Positions 17,784-29,132 are shown, counted from the stretch's first letter. The stretch is 64,000 bases of DNA from Chitinophaga sedimenti (GCF_023156195.1 NZ_JAKUKA010000001.1:5829501-5893500), one strand, 5' to 3'. The notes: generated from the sequence alone by a model not told the origin. Numbers and translations: made by a program.

Positions 17784-20700
17784 TTGGCAAAAAACACATT
17801 TTACGGTGCTTTTGCAGTAATTGGAGTTGTATCTTTTATAATAGTTGACACGGCCGCGAGGGACAATAGATCGAATTTTAATACCTATGGGAATGAGCAT
17901 CGGAGTAGTCTGACCTGGAAACCAGATACCACGGCAAATCCCGCGCGTCCGGATACCCTGAAATATCCTATCCGCGACCGGAGAGGTACCAGTGTAACTG
18001 AACCAGTCAAGAGTGCAATTGATCTAAAAGACCCATCCAGCATCTCCCGAACGGTAGAATATGACCCGGTGACAAAGCAGTACACCGTTAAGGAGAGAAT
18101 CGGCAACCAGAATTACAGGCAACCCACGTACTTAACGTTCGAAGAATACTACGCTTTGCAATCCCGGCAAAGTGAAGAAGACTATTGGAAAAAACGTGCC
18201 AGTACACTCGGCTCTCTTAACCAGCGCAGCTCAGGCCCCAGCCTTAACAACGGCGGCAAGTTGTTCGACCGTGTATTCGGTGGTACAAAAGTGGAAATCA
18301 AGCCACAGGGAAGCCTGGGGCTTACATTCGGTTATGAAGGTCAGAACATCAAGAACCCCGTACTGGTAGAACGCGCCCGCAAAAACGGCGGCTTCGCGTT
18401 CGATATGGACATCAACATGAACTTCACCGGTAAAATCGGTGATAAGCTCAAGATTCTCACCAACTATAATACGCAAAGCACGTTCGACTTCGAAAACCAG
18501 ATCAAACTGGAATACACCGGTTATGACGATGAGATCATCAAAAAGATTGAAGCCGGTAACGTGAGCTTCCCGCTCCGCAGCCAGCTGATATCCGGGATAC
18601 AGTCGCTCTTTGGTGTTAAAACACAACTGCAGTTCGGTAAGTTGATGGTGACCAGCGTACTTTCCAACCAGAAGTCGCAGAAACAAACCATGACCCTGCG
18701 CGGTGGTACGCAAACCAACGACTTCGTGATCAAGGCAGACGAGTATGAAGATAACCGCCACTTCCTGTTAAGCCAGTACTTTCGCGATACCTTCAACTAT
18801 GCCATGTCTAACCTGCCGGTTATCCGCTCGCAGGTAAATATCAACCGCCTCGAGGTTTGGGTAACCAATAAAACCGGGGCTACCGTTAACACCCGCGACA
18901 TCGTAGCCCTTATGGACCTCGGTGAATCACGCCCTTTCAATCCAAATATTAATTCGCTCACCAGTTCGCGTTTGCCGGACAGGGGATCGAACGATTTATA
19001 CGGCCGCCTCGTAGCCGACGCCACCACCCGCAACTCCAGCCTCGTTGTAACACGCCTGCAGAACCTGGGTTTAACGGCTATACAGGACTTTGAGAAAACA
19101 TTTGCCCGCAAGCTGGACTCTACCGAGTACACGTATAACAGGCAGCTCGGTTTCATTTCCCTCAACATTCAGCTGAACCCCGACGATGTGCTGGGTGTGG
19201 CTTATCAATATTCTTTTAACGGACGTACCTACCAGGTAGGTGAGTTTTCGCAGGACATTCCGCCGGACCAGAACGCCAGCGCCAACCAGCGCATCCTGTT
19301 CCTGAAAATGTTGAAAGCTACCTCCGCCCGCCCGGCGCTTCCCATCTGGGACCTGATGATGAAAAACATCTATAGCACCGGCGCTTACCAGGTAAACCGC
19401 GCAGATTTCGAAATGAATGTGTGGTATAAAGACCCGGGGTCCGAAACACGCGCACCCAGTGAAAAACGTTACCTGCCCGATGGACAGGGCGCTTACGCCG
19501 GGGCTCCCATCATCACCATTCTTAACCTCGACCGCCTCAATAACCAGAACGACCCGCAGCCCGATGGCGAGTTCGATTACGTAGAAGGGTACACGATCCG
19601 TTCCGAGAACGGCCGTGTGATGTTCCCGATGCTCGAACCGTTTGCCTCCGGTATACGGCCGGCACTGGGCGGTAACGCCGCGCTGGAATCGCAATACGTG
19701 TACCAGCAGCTGTACGACTCTATCAAAGTTGCCGCACAGCAGTTCCAGCAGTTAAACCGGTACATTCTCCGTGGCTCCTACAAATCCAGCAACAGTTCCG
19801 AAATACAACTGGGAGGTATGAACATTCCCTCCAGCTCGGTGATCGTTACCGCCGGCGGACAGGTCCTGCGCGAGAACGTGGACTATATTGTATCGCTGGG
19901 CGTATTAAAAATTATCAACGCGGGTGTACTGGCTTCCGGTGTGCCCATTAACGTATCATTTGAGAACAACTCGCTGTTTGGGCAGCAGGTACGTAACTAC
20001 ATGGGTACCCGCCTGGACTATATGGTGAATGATAAACTCACGCTCGGCTCCACGGTGGTGCGCATGAGTGAAAGGCCTTACTACCAGAAAGTGAACTACG
20101 GCGATGATCCGATCAAAAATACCGTGGTAGGCCCGGATGCGAACTATGCCTCCGAATGGAAAGGACTCACCCGCGCCCTCGATAAACTGCCGAACTACCA
20201 GACCACGGCGATGAGTAATATCAACTTCACCGGCGAGGTGGCGCGCCTGTTCCCTGGTCACAGTAAACTGATCAACGCCGCGGGCAGCAAAGAAGGCCAG
20301 ACCTACATCGATGACTTTGAAGGTGCCCGTAACGGTTACGATCTAAAGTTCCCGGCTACCAGCTGGGCGCTGGCCTCTACGCCGGCTGGCGCTACCGATG
20401 CTGCCGGCAACATCATGTTCCCCGAAGCGCTTTACAATGACTCGCTGGAATATGGCCGCAACCGTGCTAAACTCGCCTGGTATATTATTGAACCAACCCT
20501 GCAGATCCCGGGCTCGCCCAACCTGCCGTCCAATATCAACACCGAGGAGCAGAGCGATCCGCGCGTGCGCCTCGTGTACCAGAAAGATGTGTTCCCGAAC
20601 CGCTCTACCGACTTTGGTCAGAGCCAGTTGAGCACCCTGGACCTGGCTTACTACCCAACCGACCGTGGTCCGTACAACTATGAGCGCACACCGGCACGCA

Positions 20701-23700
20701 TCACTGCGGCAGGTAAACTCACCAACCCGCGCCAACGCTGGGGGATTATGCGCGCCATCGATAATACGGACTTTGAAACGGCGAATATCGAGTTCATCGA
20801 ATTCTGGATACAGGACCCTTTCATTACCAATCCGTCCAGCACCGGTGGCTCGCTGTACTTTAACCTTGGTAACGTATCGGAAGATATCCTGAAAGATTCC
20901 CGCAAGTTTTTCGAAAACGGCTTGCCTAATCCATCTGAAAGAAATAAACTGGATTCCTCTGTGTGGGGCCGCATCCCGGTATACCAGCAGCAGATCACCC
21001 AGGCTTTCGATAATGATCCGGCCATCCGCCAGTACCAGGACGTTGGTTACGACGGTTTGCGTTCTGAAGACGAGCGCAGCTTCCGCCAGGCGTACCTGAA
21101 CGAACTGGCCGCCAACTTTGGTACCGGTTCCGCGATTTACCAGCAGGCACTGGCCGATCCATCGAACGATGACTACCATTATTATAGAGGTAATGATTAC
21201 GACGCGGCCGGCTTCGGCATCCTGCAACGTTATAAAAGGGTGAACAACCCGGAAGGCAACTCGCCGGTTTCCGACAATAGTGCCCAGTTCTCTTCCGCGG
21301 CTACCAACTACCCGGAATCAGAAGACCTGAACAGGGATAACACGATGAACGAAACGGAAGAGTACTTCCAATACCGTGTGGACCTGTCGCCGAACATGCA
21401 GGTAGGTTCCAACTATGTGGTGGATAAATTCACGACACCGGTAACCCTTCCAAACAAGCAGACCATCAACGAAACCTGGTACCAGTTTAAAGTGCCTATT
21501 TCTGAGTATACTTCGAAAGTGGGCGGTATCCCGGATTTTAAGTCCATCCGTTTTATGCGTATGTACATGACCAACTTCGAGGACTCAACCGTATTACGTT
21601 TCGCTAAACTGGAACTGGTACGTAACCAGTGGCGCCGTTACCTGTACAAACTGCAACCCGGCGATCCGGTGGGTATTGACAATACGACCAACTTCGTGGT
21701 GTCGGCCGTAAACATCGAAGAAAATGCGAAGCGTACACCTATTCCGTACATGCTGCCCCCGGGCATCCTGCGCCAGAATACGCTGAGCACCAACAATACC
21801 AACATCCTGCTGAACGAACAGGCCCTGTCGCTCCAGGTGTGTAACCTGAAGGATGGTGAAAGCCGCGCGTTGTATAAAACACAGACTGCGGACCTTCGCC
21901 AGTATAACCGCCTGCAGATGTTCATCCACGCAGAAGCAATGAATGATAACGCCTCGCTGCAGAACGGTGATGTGAATGCGCTCATCCGCCTGGGTAGCGA
22001 CTTCACCGAAAACTATTATGAATACCAGGTGCCGTTACAGAAAACCGACTGGAACACCCGTCCGCAAACAGAGCTGACGGTATGGCCCGAAGCGAACAAC
22101 GTAGACCTGGTGCTGGACAAACTGAGCCAGTTGAAACAGAAACGTAACCTGGCCGGTGTATCGCCGTTAATGCCTTACAGCGAAACCGATGCCCAGGGCC
22201 GCACCCTCACCGTAGTAGGTAACCCGAACCTCGGCGATGTGCGCAACCTGATGATCGGTGTAGCGAACCCGCAGAATGACGGAGTGGCGAAATGTGCGGA
22301 AGTATGGTTTAATGAAATGCGCCTGACAGGCCTGGATGAAAAAGGTGGCTATGCAGCGGTAGGCCGTGTAGATGTACAGCTGGCCGACCTCGGTACTTTC
22401 ACTGCGTCCGGCAGCATGCACACCGCTGGCTTTGGCGGTATTGATCAGCGCGTAAACGAACGTTTCCGTGATAACTTTACGCAATTCGACGTGGCGACGA
22501 ACCTCGACCTCGGTAAACTCTTGCCGAAGCGTATGTCGCTGTCACTGCCGGTATACGCCGGTTACTCACAGGCGGTAAGCACGCCCGAGTACGATCCGTA
22601 TGACCTCGACATCAAACTGAAAGATAAACTGCGCTTAGCCAGGTCGAGATATGAAAAAGACTCGATCCGCCGCGACGCACAGGACTTCACTTCTATCAAG
22701 AGCCTGAACTTTACCAATGTACGTGTATTGAATACCGGCCGTTCTAAAACGCACCTGTGGGATATCGAGAACTTTGATCTCAGCTACTCTTTCTCGCAAA
22801 CCAACCGCCACACGCCGCTCGTCGAAAACGACGTGCTCACAAGACAGCGTGCCGGTTTAGGTTACAACTTTGCGGGACAGGAGAAGTACATTGAGCCGTT
22901 CAAAAAGATGATTAAAGCGAAAACGCCATGGCTGGCCTTAATTAAAGACATCAACTTTAACTATGTGCCATCTATGTTGAGTTTCCGTGCGGACGTGACC
23001 CGGCAGTTCGGCGCCACCCGCATGCGCAACATCGGCGATGATGCGGGCTTTAAACTGCCGGAAACGTATGATAAATACTTTACGTTCGACCGCTACTACG
23101 GCCTGCGCTGGAACTTCACCCGTAACTTGTCGTTAGACTTTAACGCGGTAAACAATGCCCGTATCGATGAGCCGTTCGGACGCATCAACACGAAAGAGAA
23201 GAAAGATTCGTTGCGCGGTAACTTCTTTAAACTGGGCAGAACGACGAATTACTACCACAGCGCTACCGTTACCTATAACGTACCGCTGAATAAAATACCG
23301 GCGCTCGACTGGACATCCACCTCCCTTACGTACGGAACGGATTACCGCTGGATAGGGGCATCCATCCTGGCGAAATACCCGGGCAACGCGATCGAGAATA
23401 CGCAGATGCGTACGGCGAACGTGGAGTTGAAGTTCAGCGACCTGTATAACAAATCTAAATTCCTGCGCAAGATCAATACACCAACGATGCGCCTGAATAA
23501 CCCGGCAGCACCGAAAGGTAATACACCGGCGGCCGCGGCCAACCAGGCGAAAAAGGACGAGCCCCAGGACGTATCGCTGGCGGCGCGTATCCTGCTGCGC
23601 CCGTTACTGTCGCTGAAACGCGTAACGATCAACTATACCGAGAACAGCGCCACCCGCCTGCCGGGTTACATCGACAGTACGAAAGTGCTGGGGATGAACT

Positions 23701-25016
23701 GGGCGTCGATGGCGCCGGGTTATAAGTTCCTTTTCGGTTACCAGCCTGATAAAGCCTGGCTGAACGAGTTCTCTAAAAAAGGACTGATCACCCCGGATAC
23801 TACGTTCAACATCCAGATGCAGCAGCAGTTTACACAGCGTTTTGATATGATGGCGGTGCTGGAACCGGCAAACGATCTGCGTATTGAACTGAACGTGGTA
23901 AAAGAGTTCTCCAAAACCTTTACGGCTTTGTACAAAGACTCTACCGGCGTGGGTGATTACGGCAGCCTGAACCCGTACAGCTCCGGTGGTTTCGACATTA
24001 CCTTCATCGCGATCAAAACGATGTTCGGCAAAATCCAGACCGACGAATCCGGTGTATCCACCACCTTCCGCAAGTTCGAGGATTACCGTAAACGCGTATC
24101 TGAGCGCGTCGCCAATAAGAACCCGTATAATGCCAATGCACCGGTATATGATCCGAAAGATCCCGAATACCGTTATGGTTACGGCCGCTACTCGCAGGAT
24201 GTGCTGATCCCGGCGTTCCTTGCCGCTTACACCGGCAAGTCGCCCGAAAAGGTATCGCTCATTGAAAACTATAGCGCCAATACCCGCAGTAATCCATTTA
24301 AGAAAATACTGCCGCGCCCGAACTGGCGTATCTCTTATAACGGCCTGTCGAGGTTGGAATGGTTCCGGGATATCTTCCAGAGCTTTACCCTGACACACGG
24401 TTACAATGGCCGCCTGTCCATGAGCTCTTACAATACCTCGCCTTACTTTTACGATCCACTGGTGATGGGTTATCCGTCTTTCATCGATACTGTTTCGGGC
24501 AACTACATCCCGTATTTCCTGGTGCCGAACATGACTATTACGGAAGACTTCGCGCCGTTGCTGGAAGTAGATATGACGTTCGTAAACTCGCTGAACCTGA
24601 AAATGGGGTGGAAGAAAACACGTACACTGTCGCTGAGCCTGGTGGATTACCAGCTCACGGAAATGCGCTCGAACGAGTTTACCGTTGGTGGCGCTTACCG
24701 GGTGAGAGGCTTCCCGATGCCGTTCCGCATAGGTAAGGACGGCGGCCGCAGGCTGGAGAACGACCTGAACTTCCGGCTGGACCTCAGCTTCCGCGACGAC
24801 CGCAATACCAATAACAGGCTGGATGCCGACCTGGTAGTGCCCACGAGCGGACAAAAGGTGATCGGCATTATGCCTACGATCGACTATGTGGTGAATAACC
24901 GCATTAACCTGAAGTTCTTCTACGATCGGAGACAGTCGATACCGGTAATATCTACCTCGTTCCCGACCACCACCACGAGAGGAGGGGTAACGCTCCGGTT
25001 TATGTTAGCACAATAG
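17784..25016 (+). CDS. sprA: SprA, outer-membrane translocon of the type IX secretion system
   Basis: A 2410-aa giant beta-barrel that conducts folded T9SS cargo across the outer membrane; needed for gliding in gliding species. The length matches known SprA proteins (about 2,400 aa). An N-terminal hydrophobic segment (AFAVIGVVSFIIVDTAA) acts as signal sequence. The N-terminal plug region contains the conserved YDPVTKQYTVKERIG block; a YIDDFEGARNGYDL motif near residue 840 is diagnostic; long runs of alternating strands follow to the final VTLRFMLAQ. The start codon is TTG (17784); no suitable ATG lies nearby. The frame is intact over 7.2 kb, unlike most neighbours. Two likely cargo proteins lie at 30-35 kb. 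Confidence 0.95.
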   Translation: MAKNTFYGAFAVIGVVSFIIVDTAARDNRSNFNTYGNEHRSSLTWKPDTTANPARPDTLKYPIRDRRGTSVTEPVKSAIDLKDPSSISRTVEYDPVTKQYTVKERIGNQNYRQPTYLTFEEYYALQSRQSEEDYWKKRASTLGSLNQRSSGPSLNNGGKLFDRVFGGTKVEIKPQGSLGLTFGYEGQNIKNPVLVERARKNGGFAFDMDINMNFTGKIGDKLKILTNYNTQSTFDFENQIKLEYTGYDDEIIKKIEAGNVSFPLRSQLISGIQSLFGVKTQLQFGKLMVTSVLSNQKSQKQTMTLRGGTQTNDFVIKADEYEDNRHFLLSQYFRDTFNYAMSNLPVIRSQVNINRLEVWVTNKTGATVNTRDIVALMDLGESRPFNPNINSLTSSRLPDRGSNDLYGRLVADATTRNSSLVVTRLQNLGLTAIQDFEKTFARKLDSTEYTYNRQLGFISLNIQLNPDDVLGVAYQYSFNGRTYQVGEFSQDIPPDQNASANQRILFLKMLKATSARPALPIWDLMMKNIYSTGAYQVNRADFEMNVWYKDPGSETRAPSEKRYLPDGQGAYAGAPIITILNLDRLNNQNDPQPDGEFDYVEGYTIRSENGRVMFPMLEPFASGIRPALGGNAALESQYVYQQLYDSIKVAAQQFQQLNRYILRGSYKSSNSSEIQLGGMNIPSSSVIVTAGGQVLRENVDYIVSLGVLKIINAGVLASGVPINVSFENNSLFGQQVRNYMGTRLDYMVNDKLTLGSTVVRMSERPYYQKVNYGDDPIKNTVVGPDANYASEWKGLTRALDKLPNYQTTAMSNINFTGEVARLFPGHSKLINAAGSKEGQTYIDDFEGARNGYDLKFPATSWALASTPAGATDAAGNIMFPEALYNDSLEYGRNRAKLAWYIIEPTLQIPGSPNLPSNINTEEQSDPRVRLVYQKDVFPNRSTDFGQSQLSTLDLAYYPTDRGPYNYERTPARITAAGKLTNPRQRWGIMRAIDNTDFETANIEFIEFWIQDPFITNPSSTGGSLYFNLGNVSEDILKDSRKFFENGLPNPSERNKLDSSVWGRIPVYQQQITQAFDNDPAIRQYQDVGYDGLRSEDERSFRQAYLNELAANFGTGSAIYQQALADPSNDDYHYYRGNDYDAAGFGILQRYKRVNNPEGNSPVSDNSAQFSSAATNYPESEDLNRDNTMNETEEYFQYRVDLSPNMQVGSNYVVDKFTTPVTLPNKQTINETWYQFKVPISEYTSKVGGIPDFKSIRFMRMYMTNFEDSTVLRFAKLELVRNQWRRYLYKLQPGDPVGIDNTTNFVVSAVNIEENAKRTPIPYMLPPGILRQNTLSTNNTNILLNEQALSLQVCNLKDGESRALYKTQTADLRQYNRLQMFIHAEAMNDNASLQNGDVNALIRLGSDFTENYYEYQVPLQKTDWNTRPQTELTVWPEANNVDLVLDKLSQLKQKRNLAGVSPLMPYSETDAQGRTLTVVGNPNLGDVRNLMIGVANPQNDGVAKCAEVWFNEMRLTGLDEKGGYAAVGRVDVQLADLGTFTASGSMHTAGFGGIDQRVNERFRDNFTQFDVATNLDLGKLLPKRMSLSLPVYAGYSQAVSTPEYDPYDLDIKLKDKLRLARSRYEKDSIRRDAQDFTSIKSLNFTNVRVLNTGRSKTHLWDIENFDLSYSFSQTNRHTPLVENDVLTRQRAGLGYNFAGQEKYIEPFKKMIKAKTPWLALIKDINFNYVPSMLSFRADVTRQFGATRMRNIGDDAGFKLPETYDKYFTFDRYYGLRWNFTRNLSLDFNAVNNARIDEPFGRINTKEKKDSLRGNFFKLGRTTNYYHSATVTYNVPLNKIPALDWTSTSLTYGTDYRWIGASILAKYPGNAIENTQMRTANVELKFSDLYNKSKFLRKINTPTMRLNNPAAPKGNTPAAAANQAKKDEPQDVSLAARILLRPLLSLKRVTINYTENSATRLPGYIDSTKVLGMNWASMAPGYKFLFGYQPDKAWLNEFSKKGLITPDTTFNIQMQQQFTQRFDMMAVLEPANDLRIELNVVKEFSKTFTALYKDSTGVGDYGSLNPYSSGGFDITFIAIKTMFGKIQTDESGVSTTFRKFEDYRKRVSERVANKNPYNANAPVYDPKDPEYRYGYGRYSQDVLIPAFLAAYTGKSPEKVSLIENYSANTRSNPFKKILPRPNWRISYNGLSRLEWFRDIFQSFTLTHGYNGRLSMSSYNTSPYFYDPLVMGYPSFIDTVSGNYIPYFLVPNMTITEDFAPLLEVDMTFVNSLNLKMGWKKTRTLSLSLVDYQLTEMRSNEFTVGGAYRVRGFPMPFRIGKDGGRRLENDLNFRLDLSFRDDRNTNNRLDADLVVPTSGQKVIGIMPTIDYVVNNRINLKFFYDRRQSIPVISTSFPTTTTRGGVTLRFMLAQ

Positions 25017-25036
25017 AAAAGGAGAAATAATACAAG

Positions 25037-25067
25037 CGGGCGGTCCAGCAATTGGGCCGCCCGTTTT
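25037..25067 (+). terminator. Terminator after sprA
   Basis: Stem cgggcggtcc (25037-25046) with gggccgcccg (25054-25063), then four T. Confidence 0.75.
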
Positions 25068-25136
25068 GTTTTATTTTGCCTGCATGATCTAAATCATGCC
25101 GGGTTGTACTAGCTTCGCGTAGTTTTGCATCATCGC

Positions 25137-25498
25137 ATGAAGTACCTTTTACCATACCGCTGCTCCTGGGAATGCTGATGCAAAGCTTCAGCAAGGAGAT
25201 TATTATGGTAGGGTTTAAACTGAACCAGGCGTTTATCGCCAGCGAGTTGTGCGAAAATAAAGCGCGTCCCGAGTTGAACTGTAACGGCCAGTGCCAGCTG
25301 AAAAAGCAGCTGACGAAAGAGGAGAAGCAGGAAGACAACGGGAACAGCGTGAAAAGCAAATACGAAGTATATTTTGAGGACGTGGCTGCCGGCATCAATT
25401 ATAAAGCCTATTGCGCCTCAACTCCGTTAATAACGGTTTATACACCCGAAATTCCGGTTCCCCCGATTTCGGCGATCTTTCACCCGCCCAGTATCTAA
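25137..25498 (+). CDS. Small protein with conserved Cys motif, upstream of a TonB receptor (one frame break)
   Basis: The ATG at 25137 starts MKYLL, and restoring one base near 25155 leads in frame into a hydrophobic segment (PLLLGMLMQSFSKEII) and the mature part. About 120 aa. The characteristic segment is ELCENKARPELNCNGQCQL, with three Cys, followed by a Lys/Glu-rich stretch and the ending FHPPSI. I have seen this architecture in Bacteroidota next to TonB-dependent receptors, but no function is established to my knowledge. The Cys spacing suggests a redox or metal role outside the cytoplasm (inference). Confidence 0.6.
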
Positions 25499-25645
25499 TT
25501 TTACACCGGACCCCATACTGCACATGAACAGGCCTTGCCCTGTACATTCACTATTCCTGTATGGTTTTGTAGCTCATCTGCCGTCAGCTGGCAGCTGGTT
25601 TGTAATTGTTTGTCCGTGAGGACATACGTGTAAAATTATGTACTT

Positions 25646-27926
25646 ATGAAGCAGTTTTATTCGACACTGTTCTTATTGTTGATATCGATTATCGCTTATT
25701 CGCAACACACCATAGAAGGTCGTGTGCTGGATGCACAAACGCGCGAAGCCTTGCCGGGCGTGAGCGTACAGGCCGGCGCCAATGGTTGCCTTACCAATGC
25801 ACAGGGGCGCTTCGTCCTGCAGGCGACTGCCGATTCACTGAAGATTACCTACGTAGGGTATAATACCCGTAAAGTGCCAGCCGGCAGTGGTTTCACCGAT
25901 ATATTGATGGAACCTTCATCCACGAAACTCAATGAAGTAATTGTTTCATCCAATCGGATAGGACAGCTGCGCACCGATGCGCCGATTGCGATCAGTACTA
26001 TTTCCAAACAGATGCTCAATGAAACCAAAGCTACTTCGCTGGAGCAGGTGCTCAATAAGGTGAGCGGTGTTTATATGGTAGATCTGGGTAATGAGCAGCA
26101 TACCATGGCCATCCGTCAGCCGATCGGGTATAAAAGTCTTTTTCTTTATCTGGAAGACGGCATACCGATCCGTACTACGGGCGACTTTAACCACAACGCC
26201 CTGATCGAAATTAATATGGCCGCGTTAAAAACGATCGAAGTGATCCGTGGCCCGGCTTCCTCGCTGTACGGCAGCGAAGCCGTGGGCGGCGCGGTGAATT
26301 TCATTACTGCCTCTCCCTCTCAAACACCGATGGTAAAAGCACAGGTAGAAAGCAGTAACTGGGGCTACCGCCGCGCGGATGTTACCGCTTCTTCCACCAT
26401 GGGTAAGTTCGGTATTTTGATTGGCGGCTATTACGCGAACCAGCAGAACGGTTATATGGACCACAGCGATTTCCGCAAGCTGGCCCTCACCTTAAAAACC
26501 GATTACCAGATTAGCGGGAAAACAAAATGGACCAACGGGATCAGCTTAATAGATTATAAAACCGACCAGACAGGCGGACTTGATAGCACGCACTTTTTTA
26601 ATAAAGACTTCCGCAACTTCCATACGTTTTCTTACAGGGCGGTAAAGGCTTTTCGCTGGAAAAGCTCTTTAGAGCACACCTGGAATGCGAATAACTTCAC
26701 GAGCTTCAATGTGTTTTTCCGGAGCAGTGAAATCGGCCAGAACCCATTCTACGCCATTCGTTCCACGAGCAATCCATTAAAGGCGAGAGGTGAAATTAAC
26801 AGCGATGCGTTTAAGAGTTACGGCATGGTATTGCAGCACAAAAAGCATTTTAACTGGAAGAATGCTTCACTGATCGCCGGGCTGAGTGCGGATTTTAGTC
26901 CCGCTACTTATTATGCTATTTACATTGATGTGGATAAAAACGCGGCAGGCTTCTTCACCGGTTTTACGAAGAAGGATTCTGTGCTCACGGATTACAACGT
27001 AGACCTGCTGAATACGGCCGCTTACCTGCAGGCCGATGCGGAACTGCTGCCTGGTCTGAAAGTAGTTGCCGCGCTGCGTTACGACCGGATGGACTACGAC
27101 TTTAATAATCATCTGCCGCCATCTGCATTTACGGGGGCGCCGGACGAGCAGAACTTCTTCCATTCCTGGACGCCGAAAGTGGGCGCCACCTATAATTTCG
27201 GCAACGACCGTGGTGTGTATGCGAACTACAGCGTGGGTTTTGCGCCGCCGAATATCTCCGAACTGTATCGTGGCGTAAAAGTGCCCACGTTGCAGCCTGC
27301 TACTTATCACAATTACGAAGCGGGCGGCTGGTTTGGCTTTGCAAGTAACAAAGGTTACCTCGACCTGAGCATTTACCGCATGAATGGCACGAACGAAATT
27401 ATCAGTGTAAGACTGGATGATGGCTCTTCCGAAAACCAGAACGCCGGCAAAACCACGCACACCGGGGTGGAATGGAACCTTCGATACGCCCCTGGCTAAA
27501 TCGCTGCTGTTAAGGGTGAGCGGTACGTACGCGGAGCATCGTTTTGTACACTACCAGGAAAAGGGAATAAAGTATGATAACAATGATATGAACACCGCGC
27601 CCCGTGTAATCTCCAATACAGAACTGACCTACAAACCAGCATACATAAAAGGACTGCGCCTTGCTGCTGAATGGCAGTATGTGAGCCGTTATTATATGGA
27701 TGTGGCCAATACCGAATATTATAACGGTTACAGTTTGTTCAATGCCCGCGCAGGGTATAGCGTAGGGCCATTTGAATGCTGGATCAACTGCCGCAACGTT
27801 GCCGACGAAGCGTATGCGGTAACGGTAGATAAAACAGCTTCCGGTAAAAGCTACCGGCCCGGCCCGAAACGTACGTTCAATGTTGGATTGGGTTACTCAT
27901 TCAATGGTAAAAAAATATCTAAATGA
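25646..27926 (+). CDS. TonB-dependent outer-membrane receptor with carboxypeptidase-D-like N-domain (one frame break)
   Basis: Signal peptide MKQFYSTLFLLLISIIAYSQ, then the regulatory-like domain HTIEGRVLDAQTREALPGVSV, then the plug (APIAISTISKQML, EVIRGPASSLYGSEAVGGAVN), then the barrel. The reading frame breaks at about 27478 (THTGVEWN then TFDTPLAKSLLLRVS) and ends at 27926; about 760 aa joined. The size and single-receptor context (no SusD partner) point to uptake of a metal chelate, cobalamin or siderophore rather than a glycan. Its stop overlaps the start of the next gene. Confidence 0.85.
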
Positions 27927-29092
27927 TGAAGTGGATATATGCGTTGCCGTTAGTGCTGTTAAGCTGTAAACCGCAACAACCTTCCGAACACCGGATCTCG
28001 AAGGGCGACAAAGCCGCCTGCCCTTACCTTACCACCGACGCTAAGGGAAACGCGGTGCTCAGCTGGGTAGAAGGGGAGGCGCTGTACTTCGCCGTAGCGG
28101 ACAACGATCAATTCGGCGCACCCGTCAGCGTTGCCTCCGCACAACATATTCAGCCGCATGCAGAGAACCTGCCGAAGATGCTCTTTCGCCCGAACGGACA
28201 GGTAATTGCTATGTTTGGCACCGCCGCTAATGATGAACGAAACAAATATGCCGGTAAAGTATACTACACCGTATCGCCCGATGGCGGCCGGCATTGGGGG
28301 CCGGCCATTCCTTTGGTAAGCGATACCTCCAGCTACGATCAACGCTACTTCGATATGGCATTATTACCCGATGGCCGCGCTGCCGCCGTATGGCTCGATG
28401 ACCGGAAAAATACCACGGCCGAAGGATCATCCTTATACTACGCCGTGTTATCCGGCGAACGTTTCGGGCAGGAACGTTCTATCACAGATCGTGTTTGCCA
28501 GTGCTGCCGCACGGATTTGTATGTAGATGAGGAGGCCGGTATTCACGTGGTATACCGCGCGATATTCAACGATACGGTGCGAGATATGGCACATGTATTG
28601 TCCACCGACGGCGGCGCTACTTTTGGCTCGCCGCAGCGTATCAGCGCCGACAACTGGGCCATTAAAGGCTGTCCGCATACCGGCCCCACAATGGTGAAAA
28701 CCGCAACAGGTTTACACTTTGCCTGGTTTACGATGGGCGGGGGAGAAGGTGTGTTTTATTGTCAATCGAAAGATAACGGCATAAGCTACACGAAAAGGGA
28801 AAGCATTGCTGCATTGCCAACGGCTAAACATCCGCAGCTGGCGGTGTTGGGCAATACGTCGCTGGCACTGGCGTGGGATGAAGCAGTAAATGTTGGCGGG
28901 AAATATAATAATCGCGTGGGACTGCAACTGAGAAACGCTTCAGGCGTTCACACCCGGTTTATTACCACCGATTCGGCCTTCGCGAGTTACCCGGTCTTAC
29001 AGCCGGTGCGCAAACATGAATTGCTGGTCGCTTATAAAAAGCGGGAAGGCGAGGCGGAACGGGTGTACTGGCAACTCATCAACCTGGAATAA
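27923..29092 (+). CDS. Lipoprotein with sialidase-like (BNR) beta-propeller and Cys cluster
   Basis: A 389-aa lipoprotein (signal MMKWIYALPLVLLSC). Asp-box repeats SPDGGRHWG and STDGGATFG mark a six-bladed propeller of the sialidase/BNR type. It also carries an unusual CQCCRTDLYVD motif near residue 195 and KGCPHTGPT near residue 250, and I do not see the arginine triad of true sialidases. It is translationally coupled to the TonB receptor (ATGA overlap at 27923-27926). A role in binding or releasing the receptor's ligand is plausible; the Cys cluster hints at metal binding. Enzymatic activity is doubtful. Confidence 0.7.
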   Translation: MMKWIYALPLVLLSCKPQQPSEHRISKGDKAACPYLTTDAKGNAVLSWVEGEALYFAVADNDQFGAPVSVASAQHIQPHAENLPKMLFRPNGQVIAMFGTAANDERNKYAGKVYYTVSPDGGRHWGPAIPLVSDTSSYDQRYFDMALLPDGRAAAVWLDDRKNTTAEGSSLYYAVLSGERFGQERSITDRVCQCCRTDLYVDEEAGIHVVYRAIFNDTVRDMAHVLSTDGGATFGSPQRISADNWAIKGCPHTGPTMVKTATGLHFAWFTMGGGEGVFYCQSKDNGISYTKRESIAALPTAKHPQLAVLGNTSLALAWDEAVNVGGKYNNRVGLQLRNASGVHTRFITTDSAFASYPVLQPVRKHELLVAYKKREGEAERVYWQLINLE

Positions 29093-29099
29093 AACTAAA

Positions 29100-29125
29100 A
29101 AGGGCAAGCCGTTTGGCTTGCCCTT
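29100..29125 (+). terminator. Terminator of the TonB cassette
   Basis: Perfect 11-bp arms aagggcaagcc and ggcttgccctt with loop gttt, starting 8 bp after the stop. Confidence 0.75.
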
Positions 29126-29132
29126 AATATTG

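Noticed and set aside
23604..24854. 416-aa minus-strand open frame inside sprA
   Set aside because: Antisense shadow of a strongly conserved gene; no recognisable domain.
27923..29092. Functional sialidase
   Set aside because: Asp boxes are present but I do not find the catalytic Arg triad; the Cys cluster is foreign to sialidases.
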